A DNA stretch of 64,000 nt from Rhodothermaceae bacterium. Lineage in GTDB: Bacteria > Bacteroidota > Rhodothermia > Rhodothermales > Bin80. The translations under genes were made by a program, and so were the position numbers. Of this stretch, positions 28,638 to 38,093 are shown in pieces. Position 1 is the stretch's first letter. The number at the start of each line of letters is the position of its first letter. The notes below the pieces were generated by a model, which saw only the letters and a program-made list of their open reading frames with translations, did no database searches and was not told the DNA's origin. The stretch covers positions 1 to 64,000 of the forward strand of contig VXSC01000011.1 of assembly GCA_009838195.1 (NCBI GenBank), given 5' to 3'.

Positions 28638-31028
28638 ATGAACCGCACTCTACTTCTGTTATGTACCGGCTTGTTGATTGCTTCTTCCGCTGAAGCTCAG
28701 TCTTTTGGTGGCACAATCGCGGTGACTGATCATCACGTATTCGTTGGAGAAACGGGAAATGTAGCTTTCCCTGGGGAAGTATATATCTATACTCTTGGTG
28801 ACCTTGCAGCTGAACCCGTTATCCTGTCTGTAAATCAGGAACTGGAACGATTTGGCCGAGCAATTGCAGCTCATGGTGAGACGTTATTCGTCGGAGCCAG
28901 CGATGCAGATGAGAGCCGGGGAACCGTCTATGTGTTCCGCTACAACAGCGCCCGGGAACAGATTGACAGGCCCGAAGAAGTGCCGGAATGGCTGGATGCC
29001 GACGCTTGGTTTCGCCAAAACAGCGCTTGGGAACCGATTGCCCGTCTTACTGCATCCGATGCGACCCCCGGTGATCGGTTTGGAGACTTCATTGCACTGG
29101 ACGAAAAGAAAATCCTGGTTGGCGCACCTGGCCGTATGGAGTCAGCCGGGGCGGTTTATGTGATTACAGAAAATGCTGATGGCTCATTCTCGGAAACTGC
29201 TACCCTGACCGCTAGTGATGCCGGAGGCGGAGACGGTTTTGGAGCTACCTTGGCCATCGAAAAGAATCTGGCTATTGTCGGTGCACCGACAAAATCTGAA
29301 AATAGGGGAGCCGTCTACGCGTTCCTGCATGGATCAGAAGGCTGGACCCAGGTCGGTAAACTGGCACCGGATTTTCTAACAGAGCGAAGCAGGATGGGAG
29401 GCTCGGTAGTAATCCACCAAGGACGCGTGTACGCAGGAGCACCCATGCAGGAAAGAGGCCAGGGGATCGTTTTGGAGTATGAGTGGGATCCTGAGTCAAC
29501 CCAATTGCGCATGCGGGATCAACTGCAATCCTTCGATCAACAACGCTCCTCTCAGTTCGGGGCTGCTCTGGCAGCCAGCGGCAATGAAATCTGGATCGGG
29601 GCTCATCGCAGCAATCGAGGTAGAGGGATTGTCCACCGATTCATCTCCGATGAAAATGGATGGGTCGGTGCTATGAAGCTGCTGCCGGATGAATCGATTG
29701 GCCGGGCAGCGTTCGGAAGCCGTATTGTTGTTCGGGGAGATGTTGCTGTCATAGGAGCTGTACGTATGGATTCCAGGGCCGGAGGAGCGATCCTCTTAAA
29801 GAGAGAAGAGAATGGTGACTGGGTGACAAAGGCGACCCTGGTCAATAAAGTGAAGGGACATGAAGCGATCACCGGAGGGGAAATCCGCTGCACCGAGGGT
29901 ATGGTGTCCAGGTGGCCCTGCAAGGACGTAGATATGACTGCATTCCTACCCCTTCCAGAAATGGGAGGAGGCCGGGGTTCCAGGCTTAATGATATCTGGG
30001 GATGGACGGATCCTAATACCTCCCAGGAATATGCCTTAGTCGGACGCAACGATGGCACCTCTTTTGTGGATGTTACCGATCCTGAGTACCCACGCTACGT
30101 CGGGGATCTGCCCATGACAGACGGATCGGTCGCAAATGTATGGCGGGACATTAAAGTGTATGCTGATCATGCCTTTATCGTCGCAGATGGTGCTGGACAA
30201 CATGGTGTGCAGATTTTTGATTTGGCGCAGTTGCGTGAAGTTGAAGGGCAGCCGGTGACGTTCAACGAAACCGCACTCTACACAGGTATTGCCAGTGCAC
30301 ATAATATTGTTATTAACGAAGAGACCGGGTTCGGCTTTGTTGTCGGTGCCAGCGGAGGCGGTGAGACCTGCGGTGGCGGCTTACACATGCTTGACCTGCG
30401 TGAACCAGCCAATGTGACGTTTGCAGGTTGCTTTGCTGATCCGAATACCGGAAGGCGCAAGACAGGCTACTCACATGATGCGCAATGCGTCATCTATTCC
30501 GGTCCGGACCTGACCTACAGTGGTAAAGAAATCTGTCTTGGATCCAATGAAACCGCACTCAGCATCGCAGACGTAACCGACAAGGAAAATCCGGTAACCA
30601 TCTCTATGGCCGTTTATCCCAAAGTGGCTTATGCACATCAGGGTTGGCTAACCGAGGATCATCGGTACTTCTACATGAATGATGAAGGCGATGAGCCGCA
30701 GGGATTGGTTGAGGGGACTCGCACCTTGGTCTGGGACGTTTCGGATCTGGATGATCCGGTACTGGTCAGTGAATATGTTGCCAGTACTCCCGACACGGAT
30801 CACAATCTCTATATCAAGGGCAATCTGATGTATCAATCAAATTACGGTGCCGGGCTACGGATTCTTGATATCACGAATCCCGAAACGCCCATGGAGATTG
30901 GCTTTTTTGAGCCTGGTCCCGGTTCCACCTCATGGAGTAATTATCCTTATTTCAAGAGCGGCACCCTGATCGTCACGAGCGGATCCGAGGGGCTCTTTGT
31001 TCTCAAGAAGCGCAATCTGGACATTTAG
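28638..31028 (+). CDS. Secreted beta-propeller protein: FG-GAP-like repeats plus choice-of-anchor B domain
   Basis: A 796-residue exported protein with a signal peptide ending AEA before Gln (about residue 21). Residues about 25-395 hold at least five related repeats with the pattern FG..LA....ILVGAP......G.VY, an FG-GAP/integrin-alpha-like beta-propeller. Residues about 425-796 match the choice-of-anchor B family (GSRLNDIWGWTDP, FVDVTDPEYP, SHDAQCVIYSGPD, HNLYIKGN), a second propeller. Despite the family name no C-terminal sorting signal is visible; it ends VLKKRNLDI. Such proteins are surface or periplasmic and their ligands are mostly unknown. It is divergent from the lysS operon, with start codons only a few bases apart, so promoters must lie inside the opposite gene. 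Confidence 0.85.
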   Translation: MNRTLLLLCTGLLIASSAEAQSFGGTIAVTDHHVFVGETGNVAFPGEVYIYTLGDLAAEPVILSVNQELERFGRAIAAHGETLFVGASDADESRGTVYVFRYNSAREQIDRPEEVPEWLDADAWFRQNSAWEPIARLTASDATPGDRFGDFIALDEKKILVGAPGRMESAGAVYVITENADGSFSETATLTASDAGGGDGFGATLAIEKNLAIVGAPTKSENRGAVYAFLHGSEGWTQVGKLAPDFLTERSRMGGSVVIHQGRVYAGAPMQERGQGIVLEYEWDPESTQLRMRDQLQSFDQQRSSQFGAALAASGNEIWIGAHRSNRGRGIVHRFISDENGWVGAMKLLPDESIGRAAFGSRIVVRGDVAVIGAVRMDSRAGGAILLKREENGDWVTKATLVNKVKGHEAITGGEIRCTEGMVSRWPCKDVDMTAFLPLPEMGGGRGSRLNDIWGWTDPNTSQEYALVGRNDGTSFVDVTDPEYPRYVGDLPMTDGSVANVWRDIKVYADHAFIVADGAGQHGVQIFDLAQLREVEGQPVTFNETALYTGIASAHNIVINEETGFGFVVGASGGGETCGGGLHMLDLREPANVTFAGCFADPNTGRRKTGYSHDAQCVIYSGPDLTYSGKEICLGSNETALSIADVTDKENPVTISMAVYPKVAYAHQGWLTEDHRYFYMNDEGDEPQGLVEGTRTLVWDVSDLDDPVLVSEYVASTPDTDHNLYIKGNLMYQSNYGAGLRILDITNPETPMEIGFFEPGPGSTSWSNYPYFKSGTLIVTSGSEGLFVLKKRNLDI

Positions 31029-31317
31029 GTGACATTCCACACTTTCGGCGTTCAGTTTGCACGGGCCTAGAATTCCTTCGGCGTCGGTAAAGCCAGCATA
31101 GATCCCTTGCGGGGAGATCTCGCTTGGGCTGGATAGGCAGGGCATTGCACTCTATTCATAGCGCATGGAAATGCACATCCTGCCAGGGATCACATACCTA
31201 TGTACCCACAACGACTTGATCGAGTTTTCGGATTATTGTAACTTTTTGTAAGGCTCTGTATGATTTTCACCGGTAGGCGGATAGGGCTATACGCGACATT
31301 CAGATATGTTTTGATAG

Positions 31318-31815
31318 ATGTTTTGGAGGACACTGAATAGAAAGACGGTCAAGTTCTTCCAGAACAAGCACGTTGCAAGGGTTGGCTTCTCCGCGGTTTA
31401 TCCTTTGATTTCGTTATGGACTTACTGGAGAGCTTTTGACGGTAATTACACCGGAACGGACATATTGTGGGGCGTAGCTGTTACGATCATCTTAGCCTCT
31501 GCCATCTACCTGTATTTGCCCATCGCAAAAAAGGTCGAGCGCGGGAGCATTATATGGTTCTTGGGACTACTCACCATTTTCGGCATTTTCACTTTTGGAA
31601 CGGTATTGGCTGGATTCTGGACCCACTGGATTATTAGGATCCCTGTCGAACAGCAAGCCTGGGGAGAGTACATCACGTACTCTGCAATTTGGATTCCGGC
31701 AATCCATACGATTGCCAAGAATAAGAACAAGCTTCAGCTTCAACCCCACGAAATTATTCCCCGCGTAATTCCGCTATTCAAAGGGCCGGCCGCATGGAAT
31801 AAGGCAGAGAGGTAG
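31318..31815 (+). CDS. Hypothetical polytopic membrane protein
   Basis: A 165-residue protein with about four hydrophobic segments (near residues 24-40, 50-68, 80-101 and 118-130) and basic loops. I recognise no family. The C-terminal 35 residues are soluble and basic. Start at ATG 31318, with 289 non-coding bases before it and 414 after it, so it is probably transcribed alone. Codon usage looks similar to the neighbours. It could be a small transporter-like or stress-induced membrane protein; no function can be given. Confidence 0.55.
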   Translation: MFWRTLNRKTVKFFQNKHVARVGFSAVYPLISLWTYWRAFDGNYTGTDILWGVAVTIILASAIYLYLPIAKKVERGSIIWFLGLLTIFGIFTFGTVLAGFWTHWIIRIPVEQQAWGEYITYSAIWIPAIHTIAKNKNKLQLQPHEIIPRVIPLFKGPAAWNKAER

Positions 31816-32110
31816 GTAGACGGGGGATTGATTCGGCTGCGGGGTAGGTGTTGTACTGCAGATGACAACAAGCGTCTACACTTCCGATCCGACGGATACA
31901 CAGGTATATAACCCCCCATTTTAAACTGCCGTCGATTTCATTCACTCAAATACCGTTGGACAACAAGTGCACAAAAAATCAGCACTTAAATGCCCCCCTT
32001 GATCGGTTGCTACGGATAGATCGGATTGGCTAGGAATAGGGGATCGAATTTGCAAGAATAGCACCTCAAATCCAGCAAACGAGACGAAAAGTCAGCTGAA
32101 AATGGGAGAA

Positions 32111-32128
32111 TTGTGAAGAAATTGTGAA
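32111..32128 (+). repeat. Direct repeat TTGTGAA, possible operator
   Basis: TTGTGAA occurs at 32111 and again at 32122, an 11-base spacing, ending 8 bases before the -35 element at 32136. A helical-turn spacing upstream of a promoter is typical of an activator or repressor site. The surrounding letters resemble the mraZ box array but lack its GGG core. A regulatory role is inference. Confidence 0.3.
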
Positions 32129-32135
32129 TTTTCCC

Positions 32136-32164
32136 TTGACTTTTTGTAAAAAAAGTGTTATCTA
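32136..32164 (+). promoter_or_regulatory. Sigma70-like promoter TTGACT-N17-TATCTA
   Basis: TTGACT at 32136-32141 and TATCTA at 32159-32164 are separated by exactly 17 bases. Transcription would start near 32171 and give a leader of about 60 bases before the ATG at 32230. It fits the canonical sigma70 layout better than the TAnnTTTG element of many Bacteroidota. Confidence 0.5.
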
Positions 32165-32229
32165 CCAATAGCGCTCGACAATTTAGTCTCGTGCGCTGCC
32201 TACTTCCACTCACCAAATAAAATGTAATC

Positions 32230-32553
32230 ATGCTAAGAAAAGTTTTAATAGTCGTAATGGTCGTTTTGGCCGTCGTTCACGGCCTAGCGCCTGATATGAT
32301 TGCCTCGGGGGTCGTTCCTTTGCTGCTGGTCTTATCGGGTCTTGCATATGGAGTTGTGGCAACGGACGCGGAAAATCCAACCACCTACTTAGTGGTTGTG
32401 TTAGCAGTCGGAGCTGCGGCCGGTGCAGATGTGCTGTCCCATATACAGAGCATCGGAGGACATCTTGATGCGATATTGGACGCCGCGGTGGTTGCTCTAT
32501 TTTCTTCCGTAGTCACCATCCTAGTTTTACGGACCTATAATCGCCTCAAATAG
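32230..32553 (+). CDS. Hypothetical small membrane protein
   Basis: A 107-residue, very hydrophobic protein with three to four predicted membrane helices (about 5-20, 27-43, 52-66 and 84-100) and the soluble loop DVLSHIQSIGGHLDAI between the last two. There is no Cys and few charges until the C-terminal RTYNRLK. I do not recognise the family. A good promoter lies 66 bases upstream of the start. The next frame downstream also encodes a small membrane protein, so the two may belong together. Confidence 0.6.
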   Translation: MLRKVLIVVMVVLAVVHGLAPDMIASGVVPLLLVLSGLAYGVVATDAENPTTYLVVVLAVGAAAGADVLSHIQSIGGHLDAILDAAVVALFSSVVTILVLRTYNRLK

Positions 32554-32829
32554 CAGAAGACGGTTGGACAGTCCTTGTTGATCTGTCGCTGGGACAATTG
32601 TCTTCCATACGGCTAGGATTGCCGCGCAGATAACGGTTATTGAGATCGTTTTTGCGGGCTGGCCCCAAGGCGGTCCATCTGATGATGGCTCGCCTTGGTT
32701 CTGTTGGCTTCAAATTGGGGTGGTTGCATTGCTGGTCTCGGGGCACCATTTTTATACGGGCGGGTATGAGAGTTGAGTTCTATTTTTCCCGCTCCTGCTT
32801 CGGCCTGCAGGGTTTCTACCCTGAGGACT

Positions 32830-33117
32830 ATGGGTCACGTTTTCGTTTCCATTCTGGCTTTCGCTCTCATGTTGATGGGGGTGTTGGCACTCTGGTTTTT
32901 GCATCGCCATGGGTTAAAGAAACTTTACCCTCGAGCTAGCTTCTGGCTAATGCTTGGTGCTGGAGTGGGCATGGCGTTAATGTTTATCCCCGTAGATCGA
33001 GAGCGTGTGTTGTGGATCGCACCTGTCATAACAACCCTGCTTACACTGGGTTTTGCTGCGAAATACAGAGATCTTAACCAATCCAGCACTTACAAACCTC
33101 CTGAGGCAGCACAATAG
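32830..33117 (+). CDS. Hypothetical small membrane protein
   Basis: A 95-residue protein from the ATG at 32830. A TTG at 32773 would add 19 residues of low plausibility. Three membrane helices are predicted (about 2-20, 36-50 and 60-76), followed by a short polar tail (YRDLNQSSTYKPPEAAQ). No family is recognised. It lies 276 bases after the preceding membrane gene; in between is a stop-free frame of about 57 codons with no normal start codon, which may be decayed coding sequence. Confidence 0.5.
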   Translation: MGHVFVSILAFALMLMGVLALWFLHRHGLKKLYPRASFWLMLGAGVGMALMFIPVDRERVLWIAPVITTLLTLGFAAKYRDLNQSSTYKPPEAAQ

Positions 33118-33293
33118 CTGCTTACTTGCTTGCCTCCAACCATATTCACCGACAACTCATCGTAGATATTCGGCGACTGCAACCCTGTCAGTCCCGTTAT
33201 GAGATGTAAAGCACCCATCAGACGTCCGCTGGGATTGCATACAGAGCCATGTGCAAGAAAGCAGAACATCAGGAAGTAATTGAACCTCGTCAA

Positions 33294-34358
33294 TTAGTCG
33301 GCAAGTGTCACGCCAAGCCCCGGTTCCTCTAGAAGGTGCAGGGATCCATTCAACAGGGCGAATCCACCTCGTGCCACATCCCTCGAAAGATCAAAACTTC
33401 CATCAAGGTCCAAGTACCGTGTCTGGGGACACGCATAAGCCGTGTGCAAGGCGGCCGCTATACTGATTACGCTCTCATCCATACAACCCCACATCAGGTC
33501 AATCCCTGCTAATGCTGCCAGATCTGCGATATCCAGGGCGCCTGTGATGCCGGCGCATTTCATGAGCTTGATATTCCAAATCCCGAATGGCTTATTTACC
33601 GTCAGTTGGAGAGCATCCATAGGACCATGTAAGCTTTCGTCAGCTGCCATAAGACGTTGAGCCTCCCCTGACAATTTGAGCATATCCTCCTCTGCCCCTC
33701 TGGCTAAAGGCTGTTCGATGAGTTCCAAGTCCAATGCGTGTGCCTCACGAAAGAGATCCCTAGTCTGTTCAATGGTATACCCCTGATTCGCATCAACACG
33801 GATATGGACGCTCCCTGGACATACCAATCGCAGGGCCCGCAGACGTTCAAGATCCTCGTCGTAATCCAGCCCAAGCTTGACCTTCAGGCAATTGAATCCA
33901 CGTGCAAGATACTCACGGGCTTCCTTCAGCGTTTCTTCCAAGGGGAGAATTCCGATCGTAATTGAGGTGGGGAGCGGCTTCATTGATGAACCGAGCATGG
34001 CAACTACCGGAACATTCATACTTCGACCCAACAGATCATAGAGTGCCATATCCAGGGCTGCCACCGCGGAGGGGTATTGCGAACATTCCGATTGCAATTG
34101 CCTTGCCAATGTCCGAAACAGTCTAGGGTCCCGTCCTTTCAAGATATCATGTGCGGCGGCATCCATTGCCCCAAGGCAGTCCTCTGCATTTTCGGAAGTG
34201 ACCGCCGTCGGGGCCGCACATCCCAGACCTGAAACACCGAGACTGCTTTCTAGGCGAACAAAATGTAAATCAACCGTGCTGACCTCTCGTGTCGCAATCA
34301 CATAGGGACGGGTCAAAGGAAGGCGCTCCGTCCAAGTCTCCACACCGCGAATGATCAT
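33294..34358 (-). CDS. dgcA: Enolase-superfamily racemase, N-acetyl-D-glutamate racemase / dipeptide epimerase type
   Basis: A 354-residue member of the dipeptide epimerase branch of the muconate-lactonizing enzyme subgroup. Catalytic and metal residues are all present: K159-V-K161, D189 in IRVDANQGY, E215 in LIEQP, D240 in MAADESL and K264/K267 in NIKLMKCAG. By sequence alone it could be an L-Ala-D/L-Glu epimerase of murein recycling. The overlapping upstream gene is a DUF1611 protein, and that pair corresponds to DgcN-DgcA, reported to convert D-glutamate to L-glutamate through N-acetyl-D-glutamate. I therefore prefer N-acetyl-D-Glu racemase. Start overlaps dgcN by 4 bases. Confidence 0.85.
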   Translation of the reverse strand: MIIRGVETWTERLPLTRPYVIATREVSTVDLHFVRLESSLGVSGLGCAAPTAVTSENAEDCLGAMDAAAHDILKGRDPRLFRTLARQLQSECSQYPSAVAALDMALYDLLGRSMNVPVVAMLGSSMKPLPTSITIGILPLEETLKEAREYLARGFNCLKVKLGLDYDEDLERLRALRLVCPGSVHIRVDANQGYTIEQTRDLFREAHALDLELIEQPLARGAEEDMLKLSGEAQRLMAADESLHGPMDALQLTVNKPFGIWNIKLMKCAGITGALDIADLAALAGIDLMWGCMDESVISIAAALHTAYACPQTRYLDLDGSFDLSRDVARGGFALLNGSLHLLEEPGLGVTLAD

Positions 34359-35398
34359 GAGGGTAGCCTTTGCCGGATTATATGCACCAGCCGCTCACCC
34401 CCCTCTTCCAGTGGCCTCACCACCGGAATCCCGTGCTGTGCTTCCAACTCTGTGGCAATCTGCAAAGATTGCGCATCATCAAGCCCACGCGTAAACAGCG
34501 AAATCCCCCATACCTCTGAGCCCAGAAGACGGATGATTTCAAGCTCCTCTGACAATGGGGGGATCCTGCAGTCCAGGTCTTCAAAACCTTCAAAGTGAAG
34601 ACGTGCAGGAGCGTGTTGTAGGACGACCCCCGCTGCCCGTGCAGAGCAAATCAGCTCCGGTCCAGCTGGTCCGGCTGGATTCCGCAGAGCAGACTGCCCC
34701 TCGAGGAGAATCACCTCCGGTCTTTCCTCCCGATAGCATTCCACGATGGCACGCTCCAACTCTCCTGATACAAAATCATTCAGAGTTGCATCGAAAACAA
34801 ATCCGTACTTCAATCCCTGTAACCAACCCGTTTGCCCCGTATAGATTACCTCTGAGCGCACGCCCTGCTCGCGAAGCCCATCTCGCAAGATCATTGCGGT
34901 AGTCCGCTTGCCGATCGCACAATCCATTCCAAGAACTGCGACACGTGGTGCGGGCACGAGAAGAATTTCACCAGACCAGAATTGCAACTCGGACGTAGGG
35001 CGAGGTTTGCGCAAATCAATAATTCTTCCTTTGGCCAGACTCACAAGTTCATCGTCGTCCGAAAGCAGTTGATGAAGCCCATTCACCAACTGCAGGCCGG
35101 CAGATGCCGCTGTCAATAAATCCACGCGAAGCGCATCTGGAAGCACCCCCCCAACCGTTGCGACTCCGATTATGCAGTGCGTTGGAGTCTGATGCACCAA
35201 CGCCTCTGAAACAGAACTGTAGAAGGGAATTCCACGATTGCGACCGTCCAGTATATAGCCTGCGTCCTGGCCTGTGTAGTCCGGGTCCACCACTCCCAAA
35301 ATCTTGTACCGGCTGGGACCACGTAGTAGGCCATGTGTCGTTTTTGCGAAAACGCTATCAAATAGCCCGTTCGCAAGTATAAGCGCACTTTCCTTCAT
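34355..35398 (-). CDS. dgcN: DUF1611 protein, D-glutamate N-acetyltransferase type
   Basis: A 347-residue DUF1611 protein with an N-terminal Rossmann-like half (ILGVVDPDYTGQDAG) and a C-terminal P-loop half containing VLGMDCAIGKRTTAM. DUF1611 proteins next to a dipeptide-epimerase-type racemase have been described as DgcN, which acetylates D-glutamate before DgcA racemises it. This is the first gene of the reverse pair, and its ATGA overlap with dgcA supports coupled translation. The intergenic region to the divergent glycogen phosphorylase is 118 bases and must hold both promoters. The family is certain; the reaction is inferred from the pairing. Confidence 0.83.
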   Translation of the reverse strand: MKESALILANGLFDSVFAKTTHGLLRGPSRYKILGVVDPDYTGQDAGYILDGRNRGIPFYSSVSEALVHQTPTHCIIGVATVGGVLPDALRVDLLTAASAGLQLVNGLHQLLSDDDELVSLAKGRIIDLRKPRPTSELQFWSGEILLVPAPRVAVLGMDCAIGKRTTAMILRDGLREQGVRSEVIYTGQTGWLQGLKYGFVFDATLNDFVSGELERAIVECYREERPEVILLEGQSALRNPAGPAGPELICSARAAGVVLQHAPARLHFEGFEDLDCRIPPLSEELEIIRLLGSEVWGISLFTRGLDDAQSLQIATELEAQHGIPVVRPLEEGGERLVHIIRQRLPS

Positions 35399-35516
35399 AA
35401 ATTCCTTAAGTCAACCCGCGGCATTTACCGTGAGCATAATGGATTTTCCCATTCGCGAGCAGTCGGTCTCGCGTTTATATGACTCATAATTCGCTGACTG
35501 TATTACAAAATAAAAC

Positions 35517-38093
35517 ATGATTCCCAAACCCGTCCGCATCTTTACCAGTGCTCCATCTTTACCCTCCGCTCTTGAGAGACTGCAGGAACTGGCATATAAC
35601 GTCCGATGGGCCTGGGATGAGGATACCATTTCTCTCTTCCAAAGGCTCGACGCAGACCTCTGGGAAAGTTCAGGCCATAACCCGGTGCGGATGCTGGCCG
35701 AAGTATCTGCGACCCGGCTGGAAGAACTCGCAAAGGATGAAGGGTTCGTCGCTCAATTGAACGAGGTGTGTGGCTCCTTTGACACCTATATGCAGGCAGG
35801 CTCAACCTGGTACTCCCGCACCCATGAGTCAGATGGATTATTGGCAGCCTACTTCTCCGCCGAGTTTGGGATTACAGAATGTCTCTCGATATTTGCTGGA
35901 GGGCTTGGGGTCCTGGCGGGTGATCACCTAAAAAGTGCAAGTGACCTCGGAGTTCCCATCGTTGGCGTTGGCCTGATGTACCAACAGGGATACTTCAGCC
36001 AGTATCTGGATGCCGACGGCTGGCAGAAAGAATCGTATATAGAGAATGACTTTACCAGCCTTCCGTTGACCCTCGAGCGTGGAGAACATGGGATACCCCT
36101 GCAGGTGGATATCGAAATCGACAATCGTACAGTATACGCCCGGATCTGGCGGCTACAAGTTGGACGTATTCCATTGTACTTACTGGATACCAACTTCAAT
36201 GCAAATGAACACGATGAGGATCGGAATCTGACAGACTACCTCTATGGGGGAGGGAACGAACTCCGTATCCGGCAAGAGATTATTCTGGGGATTGGCGGCT
36301 ATCGGGCACTGCAATTACTGGGACTCAAGCCTCAGGTTTTTCATCTTAATGAAGGACACTCTGCATTTCTGACGCTGGACCGTACCAGGCAGTTGATGCA
36401 GGAGCATAACTTGTCTTTCCATGAAGCTCGAATTGCTACCGCAGCGAGCGTCGTATTCACGACACATACACCAGTCGAAGCTGGTCACGATCGTTTTTCA
36501 CCGGAATTAATGGATCGCTATATGGTATCCTACGCCAAAAAATCACTGGGCCTCGAGCGCCGTGAGTTTTTGGCGCTCGGGCGGGAACATGCAGATAATG
36601 ATCAGGAGCTGTTTGGCATGACTAAGCTTGCTCTGCGTATGAGCAGTGCTTGTAACGGGGTCGCAAAATTACATGGACAAGTGAGCCGCGCAATGTGGCA
36701 AAATCTTTGGCCCGCAGTACCGGAAAATGAAGTGCCCATCCGTCATGTGACCAACGGTATTCATATTTCTTCCTGGATTTCAAGCTCGCTCAAGCGACAT
36801 GTTGACCGATATGTTGGTCCGCGGTGGAGAGAAGAAGCCATCAGTGAGTCCCAATGGAAGCATGCAGAGCAAATCCCGGATGATATGCTCTGGCACACAC
36901 ATTCAGTGCGTAAAGAGCGTTTGATCCTACGGGCCCGTAGGTCATTGCAATCCCGACTGGAGCGACTGGAAGCGCCGGCAAGAGAGATTGCCCGGGCAAA
37001 GAAAGTTCTCAATCCCGAGGCACTTACCATTGGATTCGCACGCCGATTTGCCACCTACAAACGTGCAACGCTCCTGTTTCGGAACCTAGAGAGGCTGACC
37101 CAAATTCTAACTAACTCTGGCTGCCCGGTTCAGATCATTTTTGCGGGGAAAGCACATCCCCGTGATCAACCTGGAAAAGAACTGATCCAGAAAATTGTTG
37201 CTGCTTCCAGTACCGAAGCCCTGTGTAACCATATCGTTTTTCTTGAAGATTATGACATGGCTATTGCACGTGATCTGGTACAGGGCGTAGATCTGTGGTT
37301 AAACACTCCTCGGCGCCCAAGGGAGGCCAGCGGCACCAGTGGAATGAAAGCCGCCGCAAATGGTGGACTCAACCTCAGTATCCTGGATGGATGGTGGGAT
37401 GAAGGGTATGATCCCGCGATCGGCTGGGCGATTGGCAATGGTGAAATCATGGAGAACCATGCCTACCAGGATGAACGAGAGGCTGAACAGCTCTATGATC
37501 AATTGGAGCATGAGATTGTGCCGCTATTTTATGAGCGCTCTTCCGAAGGACTGCCTCTTGAATGGATCGCCCGCATGAAGCGATCCATTGCGACCCACAG
37601 CAGCTTCTTTAACACTCATCGTATGGTTCAGGAATACACCGAAACGACCTACCTGACCGCAGCCACGCGCGCAAAAGCACTCTATGACAAGAATCTGCAA
37701 GGTGCCAGGGCATTGTCAAGCCAGCAGCAAAAGGTACAAGAGGCCTGGCCCAAAGTCCAGGTCCGTGTTGACGAAAATGCTCCTCAAGGTCATCTACAGG
37801 TCGGAGCTCCCTTCACGATCAAGGCCGATGTAACGCTAGGACCCTTGTCACCAGATGATGTAGAGGTCCAGCTATACTTGGGACGGATCGCACAGAAGGG
37901 AGAGATCATAGACGCAACAATCACGTCCATGAAATTGGTCAAAACCAACCAGAAGAACACCCCGTACCTCTATGAGGCGAAAAATGTCGTCTGTACCAAG
38001 AGCGGATCCGTTGGATACACGGTACGTGTTCTCCCAAAACGTGAGGACCAGCCCCTATTGCAGTCCTCCCGTCTGATGACCTGGGCTCAGTAG
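35517..38093 (+). CDS. glgP: Alpha-glucan (glycogen/maltodextrin) phosphorylase with DUF3417 domain
   Basis: An 858-residue GT35 phosphorylase that releases glucose-1-phosphate from alpha-1,4-glucans in the cytoplasm. The N-terminal 110 residues are the DUF3417 domain typical of the short archaeal/bacterial phosphorylase branch (LQELAYNVRWAWDED). Then AYFSAEFGITECLSIFAGGLGVLAGDH, shown here in part, FHLNEGHSAF, FARRFATYKR, and the PLP-binding Lys in GTSGMKAAANGG. It stands divergent from dgcN. Its 3' end overlaps the convergent gene by 7 bases. No other glycogen gene is nearby. Confidence 0.94.
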   Translation: MIPKPVRIFTSAPSLPSALERLQELAYNVRWAWDEDTISLFQRLDADLWESSGHNPVRMLAEVSATRLEELAKDEGFVAQLNEVCGSFDTYMQAGSTWYSRTHESDGLLAAYFSAEFGITECLSIFAGGLGVLAGDHLKSASDLGVPIVGVGLMYQQGYFSQYLDADGWQKESYIENDFTSLPLTLERGEHGIPLQVDIEIDNRTVYARIWRLQVGRIPLYLLDTNFNANEHDEDRNLTDYLYGGGNELRIRQEIILGIGGYRALQLLGLKPQVFHLNEGHSAFLTLDRTRQLMQEHNLSFHEARIATAASVVFTTHTPVEAGHDRFSPELMDRYMVSYAKKSLGLERREFLALGREHADNDQELFGMTKLALRMSSACNGVAKLHGQVSRAMWQNLWPAVPENEVPIRHVTNGIHISSWISSSLKRHVDRYVGPRWREEAISESQWKHAEQIPDDMLWHTHSVRKERLILRARRSLQSRLERLEAPAREIARAKKVLNPEALTIGFARRFATYKRATLLFRNLERLTQILTNSGCPVQIIFAGKAHPRDQPGKELIQKIVAASSTEALCNHIVFLEDYDMAIARDLVQGVDLWLNTPRRPREASGTSGMKAAANGGLNLSILDGWWDEGYDPAIGWAIGNGEIMENHAYQDEREAEQLYDQLEHEIVPLFYERSSEGLPLEWIARMKRSIATHSSFFNTHRMVQEYTETTYLTAATRAKALYDKNLQGARALSSQQQKVQEAWPKVQVRVDENAPQGHLQVGAPFTIKADVTLGPLSPDDVEVQLYLGRIAQKGEIIDATITSMKLVKTNQKNTPYLYEAKNVVCTKSGSVGYTVRVLPKREDQPLLQSSRLMTWAQ

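Larger units (their letters stand above)
31816..32229. other. Long non-coding spacer carrying a promoter and a direct repeat
   Basis: 414 bases with no credible gene. Its 3' end holds a sigma70-like promoter and a paired TTGTGAA repeat, annotated separately. The rest shows C-tracts and AT-rich segments but no tRNA and no terminator with a T-tract. Confidence 0.5.

Noticed and set aside
32554-32772. Stop-free frame of about 57 codons between two small membrane genes
   Set aside because: It has no ATG, GTG or TTG at a useful place; at most a remnant.
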